NCBI GenBank assembly: GCA_947462865.1
Contig: CANHRW010000011.1
Location: forward strand, 1-20,285
Source of the DNA: Bacteroidota bacterium
GTDB taxonomy: Bacteria; Bacteroidota; Bacteroidia; UKL13-3
Reading direction: 5' to 3'
Length of the DNA stretch: 20,285 bases
Shown piece after piece: positions 14,038-20,285 of this stretch (within the stretch, counting starts at the first letter, position 1; the number at the start of each line of letters is the position of its first letter). The notes beneath the pieces were generated by a model. That model made no database searches, was not told the origin of the DNA, and saw nothing but the letters and a program-made list of their open reading frames with translations. The translations under genes and the position numbers were made by a program.

Positions 14038-14066
14038 TTTAAAATTGGTCAAGAATAGAATATAAC

Positions 14067-14540
14067 ATGAGACACGGAAAAACATTTAACCATTTAGGTA
14101 GAACAGCCTCTCACAGAAAAGCGCTTTTAGCAAATATGGCAACTTCATTGATTTTGCATAAAAGAATTACTACAACTTGTGCAAAAGCAAAAGAATTGCG
14201 TAAATACGTTGAGCCTTTAATTACCAAATCAAAGGACGATAGCACTCATTCACGTCGTATTGTTTTCAGTTACTTGAAAAACAAAGAATCAGTCGCTGAA
14301 TTGTTCGGTCCAGTTGCTCAAAAAATTGCAGACAGACCAGGTGGATACACACGTGTGTTGAAAACAATGAACCGTAAAGGTGACAATGCTGAGATGGCTA
14401 TCATAGAATTGGTTGATTTCAATGAAAATTTATTGACAACCAAATCTGGCAAATCAGCTACAGCTAAGAAAACACGTAGAGGTAAAACTACAAAAGCTAA
14501 ATCTGAGACTTCATCTACTGAAGAAGCTTCAGCTGAATAA
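14067..14540 (+). CDS. rplQ: 50S ribosomal protein L17 (bL17) with extended tail
   Basis: A 157-residue L17, 30 longer than E. coli L17 (127). MRHGKTFNHLGRTASHRKAL and LANMATSLILHKRITTTCAK, then AKELRKYVEPLITKSK and GGYTRVLKTMNRKGDNAEMA, are the family core, ending near residue 117. The remaining 40 residues are a low-complexity Lys/Thr/Ser stretch turning acidic at the end (SSTEEASAE). L17 lies near the exit tunnel, so the tail would be at the ribosome surface. It is the last gene of the cluster; a terminator follows 23 bp after its stop. TAGAA is 6 bp before the start. Confidence 0.98.
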   Translation: MRHGKTFNHLGRTASHRKALLANMATSLILHKRITTTCAKAKELRKYVEPLITKSKDDSTHSRRIVFSYLKNKESVAELFGPVAQKIADRPGGYTRVLKTMNRKGDNAEMAIIELVDFNENLLTTKSGKSATAKKTRRGKTTKAKSETSSTEEASAE

Positions 14541-14563
14541 TCAAGACTTTAAGTATTTTCAGT

Positions 14564-14586
14564 AAAGGGCCTTCGGGCCCTTTTTT
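14564..14586 (+). terminator. Rho-independent terminator after rplQ, probably bidirectional
   Basis: AAAGGGCC (14564-14571) pairs with GGCCCTTT (14576-14583) around a TTCG tetraloop, and the T run extends to 14586. The stem is 8 bp with a GC-rich 5-bp core, a textbook intrinsic terminator for the ribosomal cluster. On the other strand the hairpin begins one base after the kdtA stop codon and the AAA side gives a short T run, so it may also end kdtA transcription, though less strongly. Confidence 0.92.
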
Positions 14587-15823
14587 ATTGCTTTAAATCG
14601 TACAAGATTGAATCTGCAATCATTTTACAGGTACCTAGGTGATTATCCATATACTTAACAGTCTTTTCCTTTATAGAACCTAAATTTGAAGGGTAGATCT
14701 TTTCTATATGTGAAAGAAGAGAGTTGGCATCCTTAAATATAAAAGCAGAGTTGTTTGCAATTAATTCCAAGGCTTCAGGAAATCTGTTTATTTTAGGTCC
14801 AATTAATACTGGAATTCCATGAATAGATGCCTCTAAAATATTATGGAGCCCTCCCTTTTTAAAACCGCCTCCAATGATTGCAATACTGGCTTTATGATAC
14901 AAATGTGGTAATATACCAATATTGTCTATGATAACGGTTTGAATGCCACTTAAGTCTTGGTTATTGTCAATTGAACTGTATACAATAGCATCCGGGAAAA
15001 TTCTTTTCAGTTCTTTGATATGTTGCTTATCTACAAAGTGAGGGGCAATGATATATTTAAAATGTTCACTTGTTGTTTGCTGGAATTTTTGAATGATGTT
15101 TTCTTCAACAGCGTAGGTACTCCCACATACAATTACAGGGATTTGATTCCAGAAACTATTTAATAATGGGATATGCTTATGCGCTGATTTTAACTGATAA
15201 ACATTATCAAATCGAGGGTCTCCGGTACATATAGATTTGATGTTGTTTTTAGCGAGTAATGCAGAGCTGCTATTGTTTTGTGTAAATATTTGGGTGAATT
15301 GTTCAAATAAAGTTAAGTGGAAATTACCCGGAAATTTAAAATAATGCTGTTGAGATCTAAAAAGAGCCGCTATTAAATAGACCGGAATTTTTCTTAGAAA
15401 AATTTCACTCAGATAGTCAACCCAAAAGTCATACTTGACCCAAATTACTATGTCTGGATTGATATGATCTAATACTAATTTAGCTTGTTTTTTAGATTCA
15501 AAAGGTAAGTATATCGCATAATCTATAATGGTTTCATTTTTACGATTTTCATAGCCTGAAGGCGAAAAGAAACTTACAATGATATTTAAATTAGGAAGGC
15601 ACTTCTTTAATTCTAATAGAACAGGTTTGGCCTGTTCAAATTCACCTAAACTAGCAACATGTATCCAAAGTCTTTTCTCATTTTTTTCTTTAGCTGCAAT
15701 TTGAATGGGTGTTTTTTGCCCATAGTATAATTTACCTGCCCTTTCATGGAAGGGTGCAATAAGCTGAATGAATTTGAAATAGCTCCTGGTTGATAATTTA
15801 TATAAGAGATAACCTATGCTCAT
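14585..15823 (-). CDS. kdtA: 3-deoxy-D-manno-octulosonic acid (Kdo) transferase, GT30 family
   Basis: A 412-residue Kdo transferase (E. coli WaaA 425), which transfers Kdo from CMP-Kdo to the lipid A precursor at the cytoplasmic face of the inner membrane. After a short hydrophobic N-terminal anchor (about residues 5-25), the motif LWIHVASLGEFEQAKPV carries Glu61, matching the catalytic general base of the family. The C-terminal Rossmann domain has IAIIGGGFKKGGLHNILEAS followed by HGIPVLIGP and the NRFPEALEL acceptor/nucleotide-site motif. Whether it adds one or two Kdo units cannot be told from sequence. Its ATG overlaps the upstream gene's stop (ATGA), implying coupled translation. Its stop overlaps the rplQ terminator T-run. 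Confidence 0.95.
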   Translation of the reverse strand: MSIGYLLYKLSTRSYFKFIQLIAPFHERAGKLYYGQKTPIQIAAKEKNEKRLWIHVASLGEFEQAKPVLLELKKCLPNLNIIVSFFSPSGYENRKNETIIDYAIYLPFESKKQAKLVLDHINPDIVIWVKYDFWVDYLSEIFLRKIPVYLIAALFRSQQHYFKFPGNFHLTLFEQFTQIFTQNNSSSALLAKNNIKSICTGDPRFDNVYQLKSAHKHIPLLNSFWNQIPVIVCGSTYAVEENIIQKFQQTTSEHFKYIIAPHFVDKQHIKELKRIFPDAIVYSSIDNNQDLSGIQTVIIDNIGILPHLYHKASIAIIGGGFKKGGLHNILEASIHGIPVLIGPKINRFPEALELIANNSAFIFKDANSLLSHIEKIYPSNLGSIKEKTVKYMDNHLGTCKMIADSILYDLKQ

Positions 15824-16593
15824 CTGAATTGGAATTCGTCTTCATTTTTGGTATGCAGGTAAATAGGAATTAACCAACCGGCTCTAAAAGCGATCAAGTA
15901 ATCAGTTTTATTTAACGGGTCAAATTGACGACTGTCATAATTAAAGCCTCTTCTGTTTTGCGTAAATGCCATGGTGAAATCAAGTCCAGCATAAAAATTG
16001 ATGAAACGGTTTTGGCTGTAAAACTGGTAGCCAAGAAATTGATTCAGTGCAAATCCATTGGTTAAACGGTCGTAGCCTAAAACATAGTTCTCGTTTAAAG
16101 GAGGTACCTCGTTTTGATAAGTTTGAATATTGATTTTATGTTGTAAGAATCCAATACCACTTTGGTATAAAATGCCATTGTTTTTTCTGAAACGATTGAA
16201 AGAGAAAACCCTGCCAGCTTTTATAAAAAAACTTATTCCTCTTAGGCCTACAGAATAATTTGCAGGTGTTCCAGTATTGTTTGGAATATAACCAGCTTCA
16301 TTGGTCAATTGGTCAAAAATGGAGAGGTTTTTGAGTTCACCTCCAAATAAATAATTTCCTTCAGCTGCGTAGACCCAGTTTTTTTTTCCTTTCAACATAC
16401 CACCAAAACCAATAGATGCATGGTTGCCAAAGGTTTTTGCCATATCCCCCCCGGGGCTTTGTAAATTTAAAAGGAATTGAAAACTAAAAATTTTGTTACT
16501 GAATACATATTTGTCGGGATTGCTTTTTTGTGAAAACGCAAAATGGGGCATTCCAAAAGTAAACCATAAAACAATTAAAACGAGCTTTTTCAT
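15820..16593 (-). CDS. Uncharacterised secreted protein, probable outer-membrane beta-barrel
   Basis: I do not recognise a named family. The ATG at 16593 gives 257 residues; a frame extension to a TTG at 16602 (adding MFK) is less likely because MKKLVLIVLWF is a clean signal peptide start. The signal peptide spans about residues 1-21, with cleavage likely between Ser21 and Gln22 (AFS-Q); no lipobox cysteine is present. The mature part is rich in alternating hydrophobic/aromatic strands with Gly, for example NHASIGFGGMLKGKKNWVYA, GNYLFGG, YSVGLRGISFFIKAGRVFSF, INFYAGLDFTMAFTQ and FRAGWLIPIYL. This fits a small outer-membrane beta-barrel of 8-10 strands. It overlaps kdtA by 4 bp and is its promoter-proximal partner, suggesting an envelope or lipopolysaccharide-related role, which is inference only. 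Confidence 0.8.
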   Translation of the reverse strand: MKKLVLIVLWFTFGMPHFAFSQKSNPDKYVFSNKIFSFQFLLNLQSPGGDMAKTFGNHASIGFGGMLKGKKNWVYAAEGNYLFGGELKNLSIFDQLTNEAGYIPNNTGTPANYSVGLRGISFFIKAGRVFSFNRFRKNNGILYQSGIGFLQHKINIQTYQNEVPPLNENYVLGYDRLTNGFALNQFLGYQFYSQNRFINFYAGLDFTMAFTQNRRGFNYDSRQFDPLNKTDYLIAFRAGWLIPIYLHTKNEDEFQFR

Positions 16594-16599
16594 TTTGAA

Positions 16600-16630
16600 C
16601 AAATATTCATTTTTTATTTAGAATCACAAA
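16600..16630 (-). promoter_or_regulatory. Tentative promoter of the outer-membrane gene/kdtA unit
   Basis: On the minus strand TTTG (16630-16627) is followed after 19 bp by AATATTTG (16607-16600), one mismatch from TAnnTTTG. If used, transcription would begin only a few bases before, or at, the ATG at 16593, giving a leaderless or nearly leaderless mRNA. The region is AT-rich, so a chance match is quite possible. Confidence 0.35.
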
Positions 16631-16661
16631 GGAAAGATTATTTGAAAAAAATCTGCAGAAG

Positions 16662-16692
16662 GTTGATTTAATTAGCGAATTCACTATTTTCG
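16662..16692 (+). promoter_or_regulatory. Bacteroidota-type promoter for ugd and the decarboxylase gene
   Basis: GTTG at 16662-16665 is followed after 19 bp by TATTTTCG at 16685-16692, each one mismatch from the TTTG / TAnnTTTG consensus. An A7 run at 16645-16651 lies upstream. The -7 region TATTTTCGC resembles TATATTCGC before rpsH. Expected initiation near 16697-16701 leaves a leader of about 16-20 nt. It lies in the 123-bp divergent gap shared with the outer-membrane gene. Confidence 0.65.
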
Positions 16693-16716
16693 CTTGACTC
16701 TAAAAATTAAACTAAA

Positions 16717-18042
16717 ATGAAAATTGTAGTAATTGGAACAGGATATGTAGGATTAGTAACTGGTACTTGTTTTGCTGAAGTTGGCATAGATGTAGTTTGT
16801 ATTGATGTTGATCATAAAAAAATCGAAAACTTACAAAATGGAATCATGCCAATCTATGAACCAGGTCTTGAAGAAATGGTTATCAGAAATACTGAAAAAG
16901 GAAGATTGCATTTTTCTACTAGTTTAAAAGACAACCTAGCTGATGCAGATGTTGCTTTTATTGCAGTAGGTACACCTCCAGGTGAAGATGGTTCTGCCGA
17001 TTTAAAATATGTGATAGCTGTTGCCAAAGAAATAGGTGCTCATATCAATGATTACATAGTTGTTGTAACCAAAAGTACCGTGCCTGTTGGTACTGCGCTT
17101 AAAGTAAGAGAAGCTGTCCAATCTGAATTGAGTATTAGAGGCAAGGAATTGTTGTTTGATGTGGCATCTAACCCTGAGTTTTTGAAAGAAGGAGCTGCAA
17201 TTGAAGATTTCTTGAAACCAGATCGTATTGTGGTAGGAGTTGAGTCTAAAAAGGCTGAAGACGTAATGAGAAAGCTTTACAAACCATTTTTATTGAATGG
17301 TCACCCTATCATCTTTATGGATGTTCCAAGTGCTGAGATGACAAAATACGCAGCCAATGCTATGTTAGCTACAAAAATCAGCTTCATGAATGATATTGCA
17401 AATCTTTGTGAAATTATGGGAGCAGATGTGAATTTAGTCAGAAAAGGTATTGGCAGCGATCCTAGAATTGGAAATAGATTCATTTATCCAGGTATAGGTT
17501 ATGGAGGTTCATGTTTCCCAAAAGATGTGAAAGCTTTAATTAAAACAGCTGCAGAAAATTCATACAACATGCGCATTTTAAATGCTGTTGAAGAGGTAAA
17601 CAATGACCAAAAAAGTGTATTGTTCCATAAAATTAATAATCACTTTCAATCTGATTTAACAGGAAAAGTATTTGCTGTTTGGGGTCTTTCTTTCAAACCT
17701 AAAACAGACGATATGAGAGAGGCTCCTTCATTGGTAATTATAGAAAAATTATTAAAAATGGGTGCCAAAGTAAAGGCCTATGATCCAGTAGCAATGCATG
17801 AAGCAAAAAAGGATTTAGGAGATACAATTCATTATGCTACAGATATGAACGAAGCATTGATTGATGCTGATGCGTTGTTAATCATCACAGAATGGCCTGA
17901 ATTCAGAACCCCAAATTTTGAAGTGATGGGCAGATTGATGAAAAATAAATTGGTTTTTGATGGTCGTAATATTTATGATTTAACAGAAATGAAGGATAAC
18001 GGCTTTGATTATTATTGCATCGGGATCAATACATTGAAATAA
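16717..18042 (+). CDS. ugd: UDP-glucose 6-dehydrogenase
   Basis: A 441-residue enzyme that oxidises UDP-glucose to UDP-glucuronate with two NAD+. The N-terminal Rossmann motif GTGYVG is at residues 7-12, followed by the acidic ribose-binding end of strand 2 (VVCIDVD). STVPVGT and ASNPEFLKEGAAIEDFLKPD are family signatures. The catalytic nucleophile is Cys266 in GYGGSCFPKDVKAL. The C-terminal UDP-binding domain shows VWGLSFKPKTDDMREAPSL and the final WPEFR and FDGRN motifs. The length suits the longer bacterial form (E. coli Ugd 388). Related UDP-ManNAc dehydrogenases share the fold, but the FKPKTDDMREAPS block and the neighbouring gene favour UDP-glucose. Its stop is 1 bp before the next ATG. 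Confidence 0.95.
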   Translation: MKIVVIGTGYVGLVTGTCFAEVGIDVVCIDVDHKKIENLQNGIMPIYEPGLEEMVIRNTEKGRLHFSTSLKDNLADADVAFIAVGTPPGEDGSADLKYVIAVAKEIGAHINDYIVVVTKSTVPVGTALKVREAVQSELSIRGKELLFDVASNPEFLKEGAAIEDFLKPDRIVVGVESKKAEDVMRKLYKPFLLNGHPIIFMDVPSAEMTKYAANAMLATKISFMNDIANLCEIMGADVNLVRKGIGSDPRIGNRFIYPGIGYGGSCFPKDVKALIKTAAENSYNMRILNAVEEVNNDQKSVLFHKINNHFQSDLTGKVFAVWGLSFKPKTDDMREAPSLVIIEKLLKMGAKVKAYDPVAMHEAKKDLGDTIHYATDMNEALIDADALLIITEWPEFRTPNFEVMGRLMKNKLVFDGRNIYDLTEMKDNGFDYYCIGINTLK

Positions 18043-18043
18043 C

Positions 18044-19018
18044 ATGCCAAATAAAAGAATTCTTATAACAGGTGCTGCTGGTTTTCTAGGTTCGCATTTG
18101 AGTGACAGGTTTATCCAAGAAGGTTTTGATGTGGTTGGAATGGATAATCTTATTACCGGAGACATTAAAAACATTGAACATTTGATGGGCTTGAAAGAAT
18201 TTGAGTTCTATCATCATGATGTGAGCAAGTATGTTCATGTTCCAGGTCATATAGATTATATTTTACATTTTGCCTCACCTGCTAGCCCAATAGACTATTT
18301 AAAAATACCCATACAAACACTAAAAGTAGGGTCATTAGGTACCCATAATTTGTTGGGTTTTGCAATGGCAAAAAAAGCCAGAATTTTAGTGGCTTCAACA
18401 TCTGAAGTGTATGGAGATCCAACCGTACACCCGCAAAATGAAGATTATTGGGGGAATGTAAATCCAGTTGGTCCAAGAGGTGTATATGACGAAGCTAAAA
18501 GGTTTCAGGAAGCCATTACAATGGCCTACCATACCTATCACGGACTAGAAACGCGTATTGTCAGAATATTCAATACATACGGACCTAGAATGCGTTTAAA
18601 TGATGGTAGGGTTTTACCTGCTTTTATAGGTCAAGCATTGAGAGGCGAAGATTTAACAATTTTTGGTGATGGTACACAAACCAGAAGTTTTTGTTACCAA
18701 AGTGATTTAATTGAAGGCATTTATAGACTTTTGATGAGTGATTATCCGTATCCGGTGAATATTGGCAATCCAAGTGAAATTACCATCAATCAATTTGCTG
18801 AAGAGATCATTAAATTAACAGGGACAACACAAAAATTGGTGCACAAGCCATTGCCGAAAGATGATCCCAAACAGCGCCAGCCAGACATTTCAAGAGCCAA
18901 AGAAATTTTGGGATGGGAGCCGAAAATAAACAGGGAAGAAGGACTTAAAATTACCTATGATTACTTCAAATCCCTTTCTCCAGAGGAGTTGAAAAAGAGT
19001 GCCCATCGCTTCGACTAG
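18044..19018 (+). CDS. UDP-glucuronate decarboxylase (UDP-xylose synthase), SDR family
   Basis: A 324-residue extended short-chain dehydrogenase/reductase that would convert UDP-glucuronate to UDP-xylose. The NAD-binding GxxGxxG is ITGAAGFLGSHL (Gly10, Gly13, Gly16). The active-site segment STSEVYGDP begins at residue 118, and the catalytic pair is Tyr148 and Lys152 in GPRGVYDEAKR. The YDE(A/G)KR form together with the HFASPASPIDY block is typical of UDP-xylose synthases and separates them from dTDP-glucose dehydratases and UDP-glucose epimerases. RIFNTYGPRMRLNDGRVLPA and FGDGTQTRSFCY complete the pattern. The gene begins 1 bp after ugd, whose product it would use. Its stop overlaps the uvrB stop. 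I give no symbol because naming (uxs) varies. Confidence 0.92.
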   Translation: MPNKRILITGAAGFLGSHLSDRFIQEGFDVVGMDNLITGDIKNIEHLMGLKEFEFYHHDVSKYVHVPGHIDYILHFASPASPIDYLKIPIQTLKVGSLGTHNLLGFAMAKKARILVASTSEVYGDPTVHPQNEDYWGNVNPVGPRGVYDEAKRFQEAITMAYHTYHGLETRIVRIFNTYGPRMRLNDGRVLPAFIGQALRGEDLTIFGDGTQTRSFCYQSDLIEGIYRLLMSDYPYPVNIGNPSEITINQFAEEIIKLTGTTQKLVHKPLPKDDPKQRQPDISRAKEILGWEPKINREEGLKITYDYFKSLSPEELKKSAHRFD

Positions 19019-20285
19019 TTTTTGTTTTCATTCAACATATTTTCTAAAGCATACATTTCATCTCTCCACTTTGCGGCTTCCATAAAGTCCATGTTTTTGG
19101 CTGCCTGATTCATTTTGTGCTTGCTTTCGGCTATGGCTTTGCTGAGTTGATCCTGATTCATGTATGCAAGAATTGGATCTGCTGCAACGGCAGATATAGC
19201 TAGTTCAATTTCAGATAAATTCATTTTCTTTTCTGATGAATCTGCAACAGAAGTTTGTTCTATAATTTCTTGTTTGCTCTTCAATACTGTTTTAGGAGTG
19301 ATGCCATTTTTAGTATTGTATGCAATTTGAATATTTCTTCTTCTGTTGGTTTCGTCAATGGTTTTACGCATGCTTTCAGTCAGTTTATCAGCATACATAA
19401 TTACCTTACCATTTTCATTTCTTGCAGCTCTACCGATGGTTTGGGTGAGTGATTTTTCATTTCTCAAAAAACCTTCTTTGTCAGCATCCATAATGGCTAC
19501 CAAGCTCACTTCAGGTAAGTCTAAACCTTCTCGCAATAAATTAACCCCAATCAATACATCTATGACCCCAAGTCTTAAATCTCTTAAAATTTCAACCCTT
19601 TCTATGGTTTTAATTTCACTGTGAATGTATTTGCATTTGATTGAAAGTTTGGCAAAATATTTACTCAATTCTTCAGCCATTCTTTTGGTTAAAGTAGTTA
19701 CTAAAACCCGATCACCCATTTTGATACGTTCATCTATTTCATCAAGTAAATCGTCAATTTGGTTCAATGTAGGTTTCACTATAATCACAGGGTCTAATAA
19801 ACCAGTTGGTCTGATAATTTGTTCAACTATGACACCTTCTGATTCTCTAATTTCATAATCTGCAGGAGTGGCGCTTACATAAATAACTTGGTTGATGACT
19901 TTCTCAAACTCAGGAAATGTCAATGGCCTATTGTCCAATGCAGATGGTAGCCTAAATCCATATTCAACTAAATTTTCTTTACGACTTCTATCTCCTCCAT
20001 ACATTCCTCTAACTTGTGGCATTGTGACATGGCTTTCATCTACTATTAATAAAAAATCTTTTGGAAAATAGTCCAATAAACAGAAAGGGCGATCCCCAGG
20101 TTTTCTGTTGTCGAGGTAGCGGCTGTAATTTTCAATACCACTACAGTAACCCAATTCCCGAATCATCTCTAAATCAAAATTGGTTCGCTCTTCTAATCTT
20201 TTTGCTTCTTGGTGTTTTCCAATTGATTTAAAATACTCAATTTGTAAAACTAGGTCATCTTGAATTTCGCGAATTGCTCGGTTGA
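19015..20285 (-). CDS. uvrB: UvrABC system protein B, C-terminal part (partial at window end)
   Basis: The damage-verifying helicase-like subunit of nucleotide excision repair. The frame is open to the window edge and gives about 422 of the usual 670-odd residues; the N-terminal Walker A region and beta-hairpin lie outside. Visible in order: RLEERTNFDLEMIRELGYCS with GIENYSRYLD, the Walker B segment LLIVDESHVTMPQVRGMYGG, FPEFEKVINQVIYVSATPAD, helicase motifs V and VI (GVNLLREGLDLPEVSLVAIM and SLTQTIGRAARN), and a C-terminal UVR domain (MNQAAKNMDFMEAAKWRDEM) that binds UvrC. The methionine near 20166 is internal. The gene converges on the decarboxylase gene, and the two stop codons share the palindrome CTAG. 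Confidence 0.97.
   Translation of the reverse strand, partial: NRAIREIQDDLVLQIEYFKSIGKHQEAKRLEERTNFDLEMIRELGYCSGIENYSRYLDNRKPGDRPFCLLDYFPKDFLLIVDESHVTMPQVRGMYGGDRSRKENLVEYGFRLPSALDNRPLTFPEFEKVINQVIYVSATPADYEIRESEGVIVEQIIRPTGLLDPVIIVKPTLNQIDDLLDEIDERIKMGDRVLVTTLTKRMAEELSKYFAKLSIKCKYIHSEIKTIERVEILRDLRLGVIDVLIGVNLLREGLDLPEVSLVAIMDADKEGFLRNEKSLTQTIGRAARNENGKVIMYADKLTESMRKTIDETNRRRNIQIAYNTKNGITPKTVLKSKQEIIEQTSVADSSEKKMNLSEIELAISAVAADPILAYMNQDQLSKAIAESKHKMNQAAKNMDFMEAAKWRDEMYALENMLNENKN

Noticed and set aside
16446..16455. CCCCCCGGGG run inside the outer-membrane gene, a possible phase-variation tract.
   Set aside because: Six C plus four G is short for slippage and the frame is intact through it (SPGGD).
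1..20285. Search by eye for insertion sequences, CRISPR repeats, tRNA or rRNA genes, toxin-antitoxin or defence genes.
   Set aside because: Nothing found: gaps are short, all long frames are accounted for by housekeeping or envelope genes, and the only tandem repeat is inside rpsC.

Overview
The window (about 20.3 kb, AT-rich) is a chromosomal segment of a member of the Bacteroidota. Three things point there: the protein sequences (zinc-ligand-free L36, 89-residue S14 without CxxC pairs, cysteine-free S4), promoters of the TTTG-N19-TAnnTTTG type in place of -35/-10 boxes, and the near absence of Shine-Dalgarno sequences before start codons. I cannot place it securely below phylum level.

Positions 1-14,586 hold one long same-strand translation/transcription cluster in the classical order: the 3' end of fusA, then the S10 block (rpsJ, rplC, rplD, rplW, rplB, rpsS, rplV, rpsC, rplP, rpmC, rpsQ), the spc block (rplN, rplX, rplE, rpsN, rpsH, rplF, rplR, rpsE, rpmD, rplO, secY) and the alpha block (infA, rpmJ, rpsM, rpsK, rpsD, rpoA, rplQ). 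Gaps are mostly 0-20 bp. Two larger gaps, before rpsH and before infA, each carry a Bacteroidota-type promoter, and the two share similarity that extends past the -7 element. The pre-rpsH gap also encodes a leader with a possible hairpin. The cluster ends in a strong TTCG-tetraloop terminator.

Positions 14,585-16,593 (minus strand) hold a two-gene unit transcribed towards the ribosomal cluster: an uncharacterised secreted, probably outer-membrane beta-barrel protein, followed with a 4-bp ATGA overlap by kdtA/waaA (Kdo transferase of lipid A biosynthesis). Positions 16,717-19,018 (plus strand) hold ugd and a UDP-glucuronate decarboxylase gene, which together would turn UDP-glucose into UDP-xylose. 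They have their own promoter. From 19,015 to the window end, on the minus strand, is the 3' part of uvrB (nucleotide excision repair), whose stop codon overlaps that of the decarboxylase gene.

No stretch over 300 bp lacks a gene. I see no mobile element, CRISPR array, tRNA or rRNA gene. Nearly everything is conserved housekeeping DNA and I do not see a new biological system. The points worth a second look are regulatory (paired internal promoters, the rpsH leader, a recurring TAGAA motif before start codons, one isolated Shine-Dalgarno), a repetitive S3 tail, and the unknown envelope gene coupled to kdtA.
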